Below the pieces are notes generated by a model. That model was not told where the DNA came from. It did not search any database and saw nothing but the letters and a program-made list of their open reading frames with translations. A program made the translations under genes and the position numbers. From contig CM063290.1 in assembly GCA_032173965.1 (NCBI GenBank), positions 4,725,501 through 4,789,500 on the forward strand: a stretch of DNA of 64,000 nucleotides, given 5' to 3'. Origin of the DNA: Sitta carolinensis. Taxonomy: Eukaryota > Chordata > Aves > Passeriformes > Sittidae. Positions 44,930-57,675 of the stretch are shown here, piece after piece. Within the stretch, counting starts at the first letter, position 1. Each line of letters begins with the position of its first letter.

Positions 44930-44995
44930 TGGAAGCAGATGATCATTAAAGCCCCTTCCAACCCAAACCATTCTATGATTCCATTCTATGAATTT
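44930..44995 (+). mobile_element. CR1 3' tail, sense
   Basis: CCCCTTCCAACCCAAACCAT followed by TCTATGATTCCATTCTATGA is the CR1 terminus. Sequence before about 44930 is too diverged to place. Confidence 0.85.
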
Positions 44996-46516
44996 ATGGC
45001 CTGTGGACATGAAGTGATTCTTCTCCAGCATTAATGACATCTACATCAACAGGACAGTTCTGCTAGACCTGCCTTCTGACCAAAGGTGTTAGAGACAAGA
45101 AGAAATATGTGTGGTAGTGTGAAGTATAAATTATATTTCCTCTGCAATTCTTTTTCTAGAATTATTGCAGACTTCATGATGTATAGGTTATTGAAGTGGT
45201 GTAGAATTATATTCTCTGTCCTTAACCTGGCCTGGAGTAAAGATGTAAATGTTATCTTTGTTTTTCTTGGAGTGAGAACCACGAGTAAGTAGAGATGAAT
45301 ATGGACATTTTGTTTCACTGTTTTTATGGCTGAGCAGAAATCCCAGCTGAGATCCCCTGAAAGGGCTATTTTATTGGTACTACATTCTGAACAATTACAT
45401 CTATTTTTGCTCTTGACAATTGCTCTTACAATGCCTAGATTCTTGACTCAGTGAAATAAAAGGAAGTTTCACAAGATGCTTTCAAACACAGTGGATTAGC
45501 CTGGGATAGGCTGTTATCTAAGTGAAAGTGCTATTATTAGTTTGAGTAGTTACATTTACTGGACTAATTGGTGGCATAGATGATCTTACATGCAATCAGA
45601 GTTATGTTTAGGTCTCCTGACATGGTTAATAAATAACTGCTTGGGTCAGTGTGCTCAGTGGATGTCATTTCTTGGTAATTTTATTAGCTCATCTCTCTCA
45701 CTTTCTGTCATATGAAAGCTATTACCCTCTACAAATAAAATGGAGCAAACAGTAGGGATGCAGAAGTCTTGTGAGGATTAATTTGTGGATAGAGTTGAGA
45801 AATTCACCCTAATCCAATGCAAATATTGTCTTTTTTAATTTATAGCTCAAATGCTCTTTCTTTCCATAAGAAGCTGGTGAGCTGCTGGTGCTGTCCTGGG
45901 CTCAGAGGCTGTGCAGCACTGGTAGTGTTCCCTGGCTGCACTCCTGGCAGGATGCTCTTGGTCCCTGCCCAGCCATGGCTGCAGTTCATCAGGGTTTGCT
46001 GAGAAAATCAGGTCTTTGCATTCAGCAGGGCCAAATATCCCCTGGGATGCTGCTGTGTGCAGTTTGTATTGTTGGATGTAGCTCTGGATTCATGATTGCT
46101 CTGGTTCACGGTGATGAAGCCAATGCTGCTCCTGTTCTGCCTTCTCTCCAGCATGGGGGTTCAGAGTTCCTTGTGCTCCTTATGGCTCTGTCCTGTGTCT
46201 TGGTTAAAGTGTCAGGTGATTGACTTCAGTGTTCTGAAACCAGAAGCATCCCAGCTGCACAAACCTCTGGTTATTCTCTGTGAGCCCTGTCTGTGCACTG
46301 GTGGTGCAAGCCCCTTGCCCTGGCTCCCATCAGCCTGTCTCACAGGCACAGATCTGGGCACAGCCTGTGGCAGTGGCACAGTCCAGATCCTACTGCAGCG
46401 TGGGAAACCAGGCACGAGCCCACAGCAAAGACTGAAAAGAAGCAGGTAAATACAAACCTCTCATGAGTTTTGACACACAGGTGACTTCCCTGTGAGGATG
46501 GTGTGGCACTGGCACA

Positions 46517-46681
46517 GGTTGCCCAGGGAACATGTGGTTACCTCATCTTTGGGAGTGCTCATGGCCAGGTTGGGTTGGGTTCTGAGCATCCTGGAAGAGT
46601 GGAAGATGTTCCTATCCATGTCAGGGTGTTGGGACTAGATGGTCTTTAAGGTCTCTTCCAACCCAAACCATCCCATGATTC
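46517..46681 (+). mobile_element. CR1 3' fragment, sense
   Basis: GTTGCCCAGGGAACATGTGG, GGCCAGGTTGGGTTGGGTTC, GTTGGGACTAGATGGTCTTT and CTCTTCCAACCCAAACCATC with a final ATGATTC follow CR1 order. Confidence 0.9.
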
Positions 46682-49600
46682 AACATATCAGAATTAGACC
46701 AGAGATCCTCAGGCATCCGAGGAATGAATCTCATACCAGCACTCCTCTCCCAGAGCCAGGGTACCAGCCAAGGCACACAGAAACCCTTGTGCTGGCTGCC
46801 CACTTCCCTCCTCACAAACTAACAATAGTTCAGTGGGTTCAAAACTCCACATTCAATCAAAACTAATTCAGGTGATTGCACCTTTCACAGCCCCATGCTG
46901 CTGCCCCCAGCCTAGCACAGCAAATTTTAGAAAAATCAATCTCATTGTCACTGCTTGACAAAAATATGCCCCTGACTGGGCAGGATGGGTGCCTGTGTGT
47001 GACCATGAATCTTGGCTTCATTTTGGGAGAATTTGTAGTATGCATTGTTGCTGTCTTCTCCCAGGTGCTGTGTTAAGGCTGTTTAAATCTCTGTGCCTCA
47101 TTGCAGAGCAGGCTCGTGGTGTCAGATTCCCTGCCTGCCCACCTTAATGAGCCACGATTTGCAGCACCAGGTCATTAGTGGAAGGAGGCTGTGCAGGGAA
47201 GAACAACGTGGATAGAGACTTGGAAATAGCTATGCCTTTTCTTTCTCACAGACAGTGCTGCAATCATGTGAAAATCAATCAGAACATGAGAAAAAAGCAA
47301 AGGATCTTTTCATCCAGTAGCATCAAGAATGGGGGCAAGTGCTGGGAGAACATCTCCTGAGCCCTCAGATCAGCCTCTGAAGGGGAGAGCAGTGTACTTT
47401 GCTTCTGAGAGCAATTTTGCCTTGTGGACTCACACATTTCATAAAATCATTATTTTGCTCCCAGTGAAAGAACCAAAGCAGGTGTGGAAAGCCATAAAAC
47501 ACATTTTTTCTTTTTGAGAAACACAGAGTGTTTTTTCTCCAAGTACAATGGGAGGAGCACTCTGTAGCTCAGAGGGGTGTATTAGTACACAGAAATAAGA
47601 GCTGGGATTGGCAGCTGGGCGTTGGGTGGTTTAGATGCTGATTTAGGAGTCAGCCTCTCCCCTCCTCCTGGGGGTTACTCCCATCCCTTCGGGTGGTTTG
47701 CTGGGACACTGCTTAACGCTTGTGGGGCTCTGCTCACATTGTTTCCTTCTCAGCCCACTGCTGGCCAGCAGTGTGGGGGCTTGGCAGGGTGTCAGGGATG
47801 GGATCCAGGTTACACTGCACATCACTGTGCACCATGGGTTTGGAGGAGTTTGCCCTCCAAAGTTGTGCTCCAGAGCCACCTCCTCTCACTGAGCAGGTCT
47901 CAGAGAAACGAGCACTCAGCATCACCAGGTCAGCTCCAAGATGAAGCCCAGGTGCTTTTTGTTCTGATCCAGGTCTCTGGGTTAAGGAGAGATTCTGAGC
48001 TTTGGTCTTATGGGAAAAGTCATGGCATGCACCCATCCACAACTGACATCAGGAAGGTCCACAACACAAGCACTAGGCTTGGGAGGGAATGGAAATCTTT
48101 CTGCTGGAAAAAGCACTGAGGAAGCCTGTTAAAGATCCACAAAGTGTGTTGGTTACACTGGATAATGGTCATGTGCTATATTGTGTGCTGGAATGACAGC
48201 TGGACTAAGGCTTCACAGTGAGCGACTGCAGAAACCTGTTATCCTGCATTAATACAAGATGAATTAAATTTTCCTTTTCTCCACTATACTTGCATAATCA
48301 CAATTTAGAGACAAGAGGCAAATCCTGATCTGCTTTTCTGGTTTCTTCCCCTAAACAGCAGCAGGCAGGGTTGTGGTTTCATGATCTGACAGACCTGGCA
48401 CCCATCATCTAACAACTGCTTTGGGCAAAAGTTTGGCCAAGGACATGAGACATGAAGCCAAACCCCTGTGGGTTTTTCCTGTCTCTCACCAGAACTCGCG
48501 TTTCAGAGGAAAAAGCCATTGGCAAGCACTGTGTGAGGAAATTGCTTTGCTCCTGTGAAGTTTGTGCAGAGCTGGGAAGGATTTGGGTGGTCCATCAGGT
48601 GGGGGTGGGGAGGAGATGGCTGAAGGGGGGTGTCAGTGCCCCCAGTTAATGATGGACTTGCCCACAGGAGCAGAGATTTCCTCTTAACTCCATAGGAGTT
48701 TCCAGCTCTCCAGGTGCTGCTGGCATCACGCTGGGCAGGGTGTGACTCCAGCTGCCTGTGCCTGACAGCAAACGGTGTCAGACTGTGCACACTGCCAGGG
48801 GCCCCGGCACATCCTGCAACTGAATCTGCTGGCTCATCCTGAGGATTTCCTGGGCAGCTCCTGTGTGTCTGCAGGCCCAGGGCCAGGATTCCTGTGCAGA
48901 TACAAACCCTGCTGCAGGTGTAGGTTCACCGTGAACAGCAGGGTTGCAGAGCCTGTGGAAACAGTACATGGTGTCTCTGCAGTGTCAGCCAGAGGTTGCT
49001 TGTTTCCAAATGAAGTTTTTCATGTCTACTGTGCTGAGCACTGTGGCAGCACAGCTCAGGAACAGGAAAGTTGTGCTGGGAGTTGCCAGACCCAGCCCAA
49101 ACCCAGGAATGACATCCAGACGGTGCAAGCGGATCCACGCCCCATCATTCTGGGACAGCAGGGTTTGAGCAAAGGGTTAAAATGCCAAGGGCTTTGATTT
49201 CGTTTTTGTAAAACAGGGCTGGTGCTTTTTTACTGGGAGTTGTGAGGGTAAAATGTAGTTATGGTGCTTTCAGCTGGGAGTGAGGAGGGTGGTTCAGGAT
49301 GTGGGGAAGTAACAGCAGGGCGGGCAATCCCTGGGAGATTAGATTTTTTTGTTCCAAATTTGAATTTACTTATCAAGGATGTAATTTACCTTTTCAAGGC
49401 TGAAGGATTTTTGCCAAAGACACAAACTCTATGGAAGCCCATCCAGAAACATCCACTGGGCTCAGAGCAGCAGCACCCTAAAACCAGCAGATCCATGACA
49501 GAGAGGGGTTCTCCTGGGTGTTTAGGTATCTAAAAACTGCTGATTTTAATAGGGCTTATGCAAATGTCATTTGATAAAAACTTACATAACTGCTGAATAT

Positions 49601-50565
49601 CTGTCAATTCAGATTTTGACTGGAAGTGGTGGTTTTCCAGTACATTTTATTTTTGGCAAGAAATACAATAGGACATGATTTTCAGCCTGTGCGTGCCTCC
49701 ATCAAAGGTACTTCTGTAAAATGAATGAAGCTTTCTGGTAAAGTCCTTTTGACCTATTTCATCACCAGTTTAACTCATTGCCAAGAAAGAAAATGCATCC
49801 AAATTGTTTTTGTTTATTTGTGAAGCTGTGATACAAAATGTAGAGGTACAAAAGCTTTTAAAACTGGGGTTGTTTAATGAATGAACTTTCAGCTATTTTC
49901 TCTATGGGCTGCTCACATTCAAATCAGTGAGAACACAGCAAAATTTTTACTCTTAAAGTCTCTATGCTTTTTTTTTTTCCAGTCAGAACTGGCAAGTTTT
50001 GTTCCCACAGGGAAGTGTTTCCAGAAATGGAAAGGTTCAATAGCCTGAAAAAAACTCTTTCCTGCAGAGCTGCCCTGTCTGCCACACCAACCCAGTGCCT
50101 GCAAGGACTCTTGTCTTTCCCCCATGAAAAATGGATCTCAGAAACCATGTCCAGACCCAGGACTGGATGGGAAGCACAGCTGTGCCCTTTCATGTAGGGA
50201 AGGCTTTGGAGAGAAGCTGCCAGGAACATGAGGTGCTGCAGAAATGCCCTGGGAGGCAGAGGAGAAAGGTTTTGTCTGTTTACTGGGAGCATGGAGCAGC
50301 TCCAGAGGGTGGGGCAGGTGGTGACACCATGCCAGCATCACTGTGCCAGCACAGGCTGTTTGCCACTGCCCTCTGCCCCTCTGCATCCTCTCTGCCCCTG
50401 ATCATCCTGCCAGACACAAGGCAGGAGCAGCCTTGCCCCTTTCTTGGTACCTGGGACAGATTGATGGTGCCTGCCTTGGACTGACTTCACCGTTCTTAGG
50501 TAAAAAAACGTTCTTCAAATCTTGCTCACACTTTTTTTTATCCCCAGTGAAGTTATTTCTTACAA

Positions 50566-50692
50566 CTTGGGCATGCTCAGGCTGGATGTGGCCCTGAGCA
50601 ATCTGATCTAGTGGGTGGCATCCTGCCCATGGCAGAGGGTTGGGACTGGAGGGTCTTTAAAATCCCTTTTATGTTCTGTGATTCTCTGAACA
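50566..50692 (+). mobile_element. CR1 3' fragment, sense
   Basis: GGCTGGATGTGGCCCTGAGC, AATCTGATCTAGTGGGTGGC, CCTGCCCATGGCAGAGGGTT, GGACTGGAGGGTCTTTAAAA and TTCTGTGATTCT match CR1. Confidence 0.9.
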
Positions 50693-51237
50693 ACACTCAC
50701 GACAGACAGTGCTGGATTCACCCTTCAGTGCAGGTGGGGACGTGCGTATCCTTCTGAAGGCATCAGACAAAAGTTGATTTTATGATGCAAAAGTGAGGGT
50801 TATCCAGGTTTTGAGGTGGGTTTTTTTCCTGCTTTCCATATAAAAGCAGTTCATATGTACCAGTTGGAAGCAGCAGTTCCTATCCACCATCTATCTGCAC
50901 GCAGCACATGCTGGTGTGACCCCGCTGGCTTTAGAGAATCCATACAGAGGAGTTTTGGTACTGAGGGCAGCAACACGAATGGCTGATGTAGTGACAGCTA
51001 CAGTGTGTTAAATGCTTGTGTTCCCTGCTAGATATGAAGGATTTTCCTGCTTGTGCAAGAGTCCTATGAAGGTGGCTACTTTTCTTTCATAATAATTCGT
51101 ATATTTTGCTGGATTTGTCCAAGGTCTTATAGAAATGCATCCATCTCCTCAGCTGGAAGGGAGGAAGAAGTCCAGGCCTCCCTCCCAAGGAGCAGCCAGT
51201 CCCTTTCTTTCTGGCTTTTATGGCCCCAGATCAAATG

Positions 51238-51241
<4 letters not shown>

Positions 51242-51289
<48 letters not shown>
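51242..51289. repeat. TA dinucleotide microsatellite, about 24 copies
   Basis: Uninterrupted TA run. It lies just beyond the inferred 3' end of GHSR. Confidence 0.95.
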
Positions 51290-51295
<6 letters not shown>

Positions 51296-51589
51296 ACACA
51301 AAGTTGTGGAAATTTTATGGTGTTAATAGTGCTAAAATTTACATTTTCTTCTGATGAAATGTTTAGGCTAAATTAAGTTATTAGTATTTTGTAGTTTGCA
51401 TGCACAAATGCTTCTACACAGGGCTTTAACGTTGCCGTTACTCTGGTTAAATGAAATAGCCTAATCAAGATCATTATACAGATTTGGGGAACAAAATTAA
51501 AATATAAATTTAAAAAAAAAAAAAAATAAAATTAAAATCCAATTGTGTGAATTGCACTGGATCCTCCCCCACCACAGAGCCACAGGGTT

Positions 51590-53500
51590 ATAAAGGGTCT
51601 CATCACTTTATTTCTTTTTCTGTTCACATTTAACAGCACAGACACAGCTGAGGTTTGAAACACCGATGTGGCGCCGGGTGTGTGTGACCGGTTGGTTCAT
51701 ACAGACAGGTGGTTACTGAGCTCACATCTGCACCCTCTCGCCGGGGTTCCCAAAGGTCTTGTTTCCCTGAGTTGCATGAATTCTGCCACCAGACCTGCTT
51801 GTCAGTCAGTGAGTGAGAGAACAGCGTGGACAGCGAGGTGGATGTGGGTAGAGGTGGAGCAGGAGGTGAGCCTGCAGTGCCTCATGTGGGTGTTTGCACA
51901 TAAATCCTGCACGCCTGGAGGGGGGAAGGGACGGGCTCAGGTGCCACCAAGGAGCAGCAACCAGCCCCTGGCCCCAGTAAAGGTGATAGAAAAGACACTG
52001 AATATACAGAAGAGGCCAATTTCTTTTGTGAGTTCAACCTGAGCAGCTGAAGGTGTAACGGGGGGGAAGTGGCCCATCGGTGTGAGCAGGGGGCTGAAGG
52101 CAGGAGAGTTCTGCTAACACACAATTCACAAGGGAGAATTAAAATCCATCAGGGAGAAAGGGTTGTGGACCAGCTGGGGAGGAACACTAGAACCCAGTGA
52201 ACAGAAAGCTGCTATCACACATGCATGCTCCAAAGCTCTGTCAGCTCTGTGGGGCACAAAACCCACATGTTGGCGAGACAATATAAGCTATACTCATTAG
52301 CACAGAGGATGGAACATTTTCTGGGTTGCCTTGAAATGGCACACTTGAGGTATAAAATCTAATTTAAGGGGTTTATGAATCAAGTATGAGAATGTGTCTG
52401 CCCGTGTCCTTTAATGCAGATTTTTCTATTACTTTCTCAAGTCACGGTGGTTAAAAAATGCAAAATGTTCTCAATTCAACACTGCAGCAAATGAGCACAA
52501 CTGCACACCAGGCTTTACAGGGGCATGTGGCACTGGGAACAGACTAGAAACAGAAACATGGGGGGTTTACAGGCAGGATACCTGTCCTCAGCAAGCTTTG
52601 GGGTGCGGTGGGCGCAGTTAGGGACAGGTAGCCACGGACTTGTTACAAATATTGAAACAATTAAAAGCTTCCAAGTTTAAACACATCAAGTCATTCACAG
52701 TCAAACTGAACAGAACAAGTATAGATGATTTAGCTAGTAAAAAAAAAAGAGACTTTGGTGGTGATTGCATTCCACATTTTTATAGCATCACTGCAGGCCT
52801 GAAATCAACACTGTCCTTGTCTCACTGATATATATTTTAAAAAAATATTTCAGTACAGTCACGTTCTAAGCCACTTCTGTGAAGGCATTTTTTTGTTTCC
52901 TTTCTACTTGTATGTGACATGAAGATTATTTTTTTTTAGCATGCTTAAAAATTATCCATTTTATATCTCTTTCTTTTTTTTTTTTTAAGAAATTATTTCC
53001 TCATTCAGAGAAAAACGTGAGCTTACTTAAAAATTGGTATTATGAAAAGTGTATCAAATTTCCTGTTTACTACTCCAAAAAGGCAATTCAGTATTCTCTC
53101 TCTAGGCTCTGGTTAGATGCCAGCAAAATTCTTAGCAAAACTAAAGCTAACTCTGGAAAAATTCAGCTGGAATTGGCGCTGCTGAAGTCGTACAAACTCT
53201 CGAGTGAGGTGGGCCACGTTTGCCTGGGCGGGATGGCACAGCCTAGGTCTGGGCTAAAGTCAGCGTTAAAAAATCAAACGGGCAAAAGCAGCACAAAGAC
53301 AACACCTGGAGCGCAGCCAGGTTCCGTGACCGCGTGTCTCGGAGCGCCAAGCTTTGGGCTGTCCCCCGCATCCGTGACCGCCCGTCAGCCCAGCCGGGCT
53401 GTGGCCGAAGAACCGCGCTGGGGTTGCCCTGCCTTGCCCTCCTCCCCTCCAGTTATGGCTTTCTGGGAGACTCTGTGGGTGCTGCCCTGGGCCCCTGGTG
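51590..53500 (-). other. GHSR: Putative GHSR 3' UTR
   Basis: Downstream of the GHSR stop on the - strand the first clear AATAAA I see is at 51612-51607, giving a 3' UTR of about 1.9 kb. The true end could be nearer or farther, and no cDNA supports it. The segment is AT-rich beyond 53000. Confidence 0.3.
51607..51612 (-). terminator. GHSR: Candidate GHSR poly(A) signal
   Basis: AATAAA on the - strand (TTTATT on the + strand), in AATAAAGTGATGAGACC. It is a candidate only. Confidence 0.3.
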
Positions 53501-53805
53501 TCATGTGGTGACGCTGGCTTCTGTCCACCCGCGGGAGCTGCCCTGCTTGCTGCTGGAGAGGCTCTGCTTGGGCAGGGCGCGCAGTCCGAACAGGCGGCAG
53601 GCGGCCACGCGGTACTTCCTCGACATGATGTTGTAGAGGATGGGGTTGATGGCTGCACTAAGGTAGAAGAGGACAAAGGACACCAGGTTGCAGTACTGGC
53701 TGATCACTGCTATCTCCAGGGATCCAGCTTCGAAGGATTTGGAGAACAAGTACCGTCCTACGTGAAAAGGCAACCAGCAGAGTATGAACGCAAATACCAC
53801 CACAA
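53501..53805 (-). CDS. GHSR: GHSR coding exon 2 (TM6, TM7, C-tail)
   Basis: The acceptor on the - strand is GTTTTTGTTTTAG. One carried base makes Val252, then VVVFAFILCWLPFHVGRYLF through SAAINPILYNIMSRKYRVA and a Ser-rich tail ending TEASVTT, with TGA at 53503-53501. The tail after the eighth helix diverges most from mammals. Confidence 0.97.
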
Positions 53806-56800
53806 CTAAAACAAAAACAGCAGAGGAAAGTGTGTTAAATGTGAGTATGGACATACAGGTGATTAACATTCTGTTTCACAGCTCTATTCCTTCAACAATC
53901 ACAAAGTGTGGAAATGCCTCCCCTAAGCTTTCAGTTGTCTCAATACATTCTCTGAGAGTATAAATTGGTGATACTTAATACACTTGGATCATAGCTAAAC
54001 AGGCTGCCTGAATATTGCCCAACTAATCTGATGTAGCAAACTTCTGACCTATAAAACTTATATTTGCATCAACAAAGTGTTAAAGAATCCAAATGGTGAC
54101 AAAAAGTGTATAACCATTATCTGCAGTGTTTAACAAAAACAAATTATATGTGATAGACCCAACACTGTGGTTTATAATGAAGAATATAATCACTGGAAAG
54201 CAAACATTTAAGAACAAAAAGCAAAATTGTTAAAGGCAAAGGCCCCAAAATAAAACACAGAATGAGACTTGCAGAGCACAAATGCCAAGATAAGAAGAGG
54301 AGAGTGGTGTACCCCTCCAGTTTATCCACTTTTTGGAACGTGAGTTACCCCCAAGAAGAGTAAAACTAAATGTGTCGTGTGTAACTGCATAATTATAGTT
54401 ATAGAGTATATCTGTAATATTGTATTACTACAGTGGTTGCATTTACATGTGAATATCATATCTGTAGAATAATGGGAATGTGTGTATCTCAGAACACTGG
54501 CCCATTGGAATTTTCATCAGAGACGAAGGGAAACTGTTCCTGTTCATTTCCTGTGTGCCTTTGACCTTTATTATTTTTCATATTGCTCTGAGTCTATCTA
54601 TTAATATGCTACAGAGAGAAAAAACAGAGAACTCGAGCAAGGGTTTCTGACATTCTTAAGCAATTTTCACAGTTAACCTGTTCATGGAATCACAGAATTG
54701 TTTGGTTGGAAAGGAGTTTAAAGGAAATCTTCCATAGCCTCTGCTATGAGCAGAGACACCTCACATGAAACCAGGTTGTTCAAAGTCCAGACCAACCTGG
54801 CCCTAGTGGGCAGGTTGTGTTAGCAATCCTCAAATCCTCATATCACGTCTCAGAAGATAATAAAATTCAAATTGCTGAGAGGAATAGTTAGAGGTATCTT
54901 TCCCCAAAATTCTGCACCAGCATTCCCAAGTTTAAAAAGATGCTTATGCAGGACTTGTGGTGGAGTGGAAAGTGCCAGAGCTTGAGGTTCAGAATAGGTT
55001 TTCCAGCTCTGCATCCTCTTGAGCCAACTACTTCCAGTTTTCCCTCACTATCTTCACTACAAAATTCAAATGATTCCCTAGCTCACATGGGGATTTGAAT
55101 CCATGTAATGAATATTTCCATGGTGGTCATTATGAACGAACAAAATTTAAAGCATGGTCTATTTTGACTAGAATTTTAAGCACATGTAGGCTTGCAATAT
55201 CCCTAGTCAGGCTTTTGACAGTTTGATCTTCATGCATGCAGAATCCCATTGATTTCAATAGGAATGGGGCATGATAGCTCCTTTGCAAGTCAGGCTATAC
55301 ATTCAGGTGTTTAATTTCAGACCCAGAAGCATAACCTGTCTTTACAGTTAAAAGAACTGCTGATGCTAATCCCATTTACTTGATGTTCCATGACTTGGTA
55401 AAGCCTCAGGAAGCACCTTCTAAATTTTAAGCAGAGCATTAACATCAGTGAGAGCTGACTGCATTGAGCATCTTCTGCCACTGAGCCCTCACTAACTTCT
55501 TTCCATCTTTCTATCAGGCATCAGACTGTTATCATTTAGGGAATATTGGCTCTCTGTCAGAGGAGAGTCTTGCCACTGCCTGGCTGTTCTCAGACCTTGT
55601 AAAAGGGGGGGAAAAAACGGTACCTGAAATATTGCAATGATTGTTTGCAATACTTCAGGGCAGAAATAAATTTTATTTCAAAAATCTTTACGGTTAAGTA
55701 TAGGGAAATACAAATGCGGTAGTAATATATGCAATTTACTTATAGTCAGTGGAAGTTCATAATCCTTCAGAAGCATAAACAATTAATTACTTCCAAGGTC
55801 ACGCTTACCAGACTGAAGTAATTCTATTGATCATAAAACGTAGCTGAAAGGGCATAAAGGTTTTATTATTCTTCCTGCTGTTGCATAGTAATAAATTAGG
55901 ACATGAACAAAAAGATCAGATAGGCTCCTATTTGATAATTAAGGTACTTAGGACTCACTGCCACCTCTTGTCTGCCTCATTAGCCCACCACTTCAGCCCT
56001 GCTGAAAGGAGCCTGTGAAAGCTTCTTCCTGCAGAGCATCTTGTCCCCCCCAAAATCCACGGGATGACTGGCACTGCAGAGCACTTTTGGCTTGGATAAA
56101 AGTACGCAGCAGCAGCGGGATTCCGCAGATTTCAGACACTAAACTGCAGGACAACTTTTGGGGTTTGTGTATCAAACTGCCACTACATGCACCGACTTAG
56201 TTAAAACTTGTGTTTCCATGTGCCAACCACGAGTGCTGTTTAAAGTATTCAGCAGTGTCAATACACAAAGTTAGGAATGATAGTGTCTGTCCTGATCCTA
56301 TTTTCTTATAGTCTGTGAGATTTTACAGCATCACAGACCTCAAAGGAGACACAGTGCTTCTGGTTCATTGTATCCTGGGGTTTTGCTAATATGAAAATGC
56401 AGATTAATTTTCATAAGCTTACACAGCCATGGTAGGAAATAACACCAACTTGCTAAAACCTCGATACTCTTTTCCTATGAATCTTAAGCTACATCATGCC
56501 CTGCCTGCCTGGCTGTAGTCTGCAGCTCAACTTCATGGCTTGAGAAGGGTTTAGTTTTGTTTAAAAATCAAATAAACTGTTCTCTGTAAATAACATTGGT
56601 ATCCACAACCAAAGAGCAAAAACGCTCAAAAATCTCCAGAGCACAAGCTAATTATAACTGTAGTATCTGTCCTTGTCACAATTCTTATTAATGTTTGTTT
56701 AACTATTTGGGAGTCCCCAGCTCAAACCAGTTAGAAATAAATCTAAGGGAGGAGGAGAGTTATTCAACAGATTCCCTGAGGTTTAGCCTTTTATATGAAA

Positions 56801-57675
56801 CATTTTCTTTCCTTTGGAAGGAACTATAGTAAACTATAGAGAGCTCACTGTCTTTTTCCCTCTCACACACACACACAAGCACACACGTCCCTTTGGAAAG
56901 ACAGAGCAAGAGGACTCGTACCTAACATTTTCACAGTTTGCTTGTTGTTCTTATCTCTGATGGCAGTGTTTGGACCGATGTTCTTTCTCTTCCTCCTCCA
57001 GAGCTTCCTCCCGATGAGGCTGTACAGCACGGTCAGGCAGAACACGGGCAGGAAGAAGAAGATGCTGGAGGTCCAGACCATGATGGTGAGCAGCCCCGAG
57101 CGGATGGCATACTCTGTGGCTCGGCACTCGTTGGTGCTCAGGGGGTTCGTGCCGTTCTCGTGCTCGACCCCCACCAGGATGAAGATGGGGCCGGCACTGA
57201 TGAAGGAGATGGCCCAGAGGAAGAGGATGACCAGCTTGACCTTCCCCTTGGTGATGATGACTTTAGCTCGCAGGGGGAAGCAGATGGCGACGTACCGCTC
57301 CACGCTGAGCGCCGTGATGTTGAGGATGGTGGAGTAGGTGCAGCTCTCGCTGATGAACTGGAAGAGCTTGCAGAGGAGGTCCCCGAAGTTCCAGGGCCGG
57401 TACTGCCAGAGGCGGAAGAGGTCCAGGGGCATGCAGAGGAAGATGAGCAGGTCGGAGAAGGCCATGCTGGACAGGTAGAAGTTGGTGGTTGTCCTCATGT
57501 CCCGGAACCGCGACACCACCAGCATGGTCATGAGGTTGCCGATGATCCCGATGACGAAGAGCAGGACGCAGGCGACGGTGATGCCGGTGAGCACGGGCAC
57601 GGGGAACAGGTGCAGCGGGGGCTCGGCGCCCGTCCGGTTCTCCGCGCCGCGGCCGCCCGCGCTCCCCTCCCGCAT
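53501..57675 (-). CDS. GHSR: GHSR, growth hormone secretagogue (ghrelin) receptor, two coding exons
   Basis: Class A GPCR, complete. Joining 57675-56922 and 53805-53501 gives 1,059 nt, 352 residues plus stop. Seen: N-glycosylation site N13-R-T; TM1 with IIGNLMTMLV; C102 and C184 for the conserved disulfide; E110 in TM3 (equivalent of the ligand-binding Glu124 in human); E126-R127-Y128 motif; CWLPF (261-265) in TM6; N305-P-I-L-Y309 in TM7; basic third loop WRRKRK. Numbering is offset by exactly 14 from the 366-residue human protein because of a shorter N-terminus. Known: it is a plasma-membrane receptor for octanoyl-ghrelin, coupled to Gq/11, driving growth hormone release and feeding-related signalling in pituitary and brain. 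The ATG at 57675 has A at -3. FNDC3B lies downstream in convergent orientation, as in other amniotes. Confidence 0.97.
54684..54815 (-). mobile_element. CR1 3' fragment on the - strand
   Basis: CATGGAATCACAGAATTGTT, TGGTTGGAAAGGAGTTTAAA and ACCAGGTTGTTCAAAGTCCA are the reverse complement of the CR1 end. It is sense relative to GHSR. Confidence 0.9.
56863..57675 (-). CDS. GHSR: Possible GHSR-1b-like truncated isoform by intron retention
   Basis: If the first donor (56921) is not used, translation continues for 19 residues (GTSPLALSFQRDVCACVCV) to a stop at 56865-56863, giving a 270-residue receptor with five membrane segments. In mammals the 1b form arises the same way (289 residues) and lowers signalling of the full receptor. 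The reading frame is seen; its expression is inferred. Confidence 0.4.
   Translation of the reverse strand: MREGSAGGRGAENRTGAEPPLHLFPVPVLTGITVACVLLFVIGIIGNLMTMLVVSRFRDMRTTTNFYLSSMAFSDLLIFLCMPLDLFRLWQYRPWNFGDLLCKLFQFISESCTYSTILNITALSVERYVAICFPLRAKVIITKGKVKLVILFLWAISFISAGPIFILVGVEHENGTNPLSTNECRATEYAIRSGLLTIMVWTSSIFFFLPVFCLTVLYSLIGRKLWRRKRKNIGPNTAIRDKNNKQTVKMLGTSPLALSFQRDVCACVCV
56864..56884 (-). repeat. CA/TG microsatellite beside the GHSR donor
   Basis: Ten or so CA units (CTCACACACACACACAAGCA). On the - strand this encodes the Val-Cys-Ala end of the putative read-through isoform. Confidence 0.85.
56922..57675 (-). CDS. GHSR: GHSR coding exon 1 (N-terminus to TM5 and third loop)
   Basis: 754 bp encode residues 1-251 plus one base, ending NNKQTVKML. 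The donor on the - strand is TTAG|GTACGAG with GT at 56921-56920. It carries TM1-TM5, the ERY motif and both disulfide cysteines. The exon is GC-rich and joins a CpG island at its 5' end. Confidence 0.97.

Larger units (their letters stand above)
43371..51590. other. Intergenic region between FNDC3B and GHSR
   Basis: No ORF here has codon pattern, splice structure or a protein I recognise; ORFs of up to 165 codons are isolated and low in complexity. Contents seen: CR1 pieces near 44930, 46517 and 50566, and a TA microsatellite at 51242-51289. GC-richer patches (about 44200-44700, 47600-48050, 48650-49150) are unexplained. Confidence 0.65.
53806..56921 (-). other. GHSR: GHSR intron, 3.1 kb
   Basis: The single intron sits at the position conserved in vertebrate GHSR, phase 1 after KML. 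It contains a CA microsatellite next to the donor (56864-56884) and an antisense-to-window CR1 piece (about 54684-54815). Nothing else is recognised. Confidence 0.9.

Noticed and set aside
47622..48119. 165-codon forward ORF in the intergenic region
   Set aside because: No domain, no splice partner, no codon pattern; overlapping ORFs in other frames are just as long for the local GC content.
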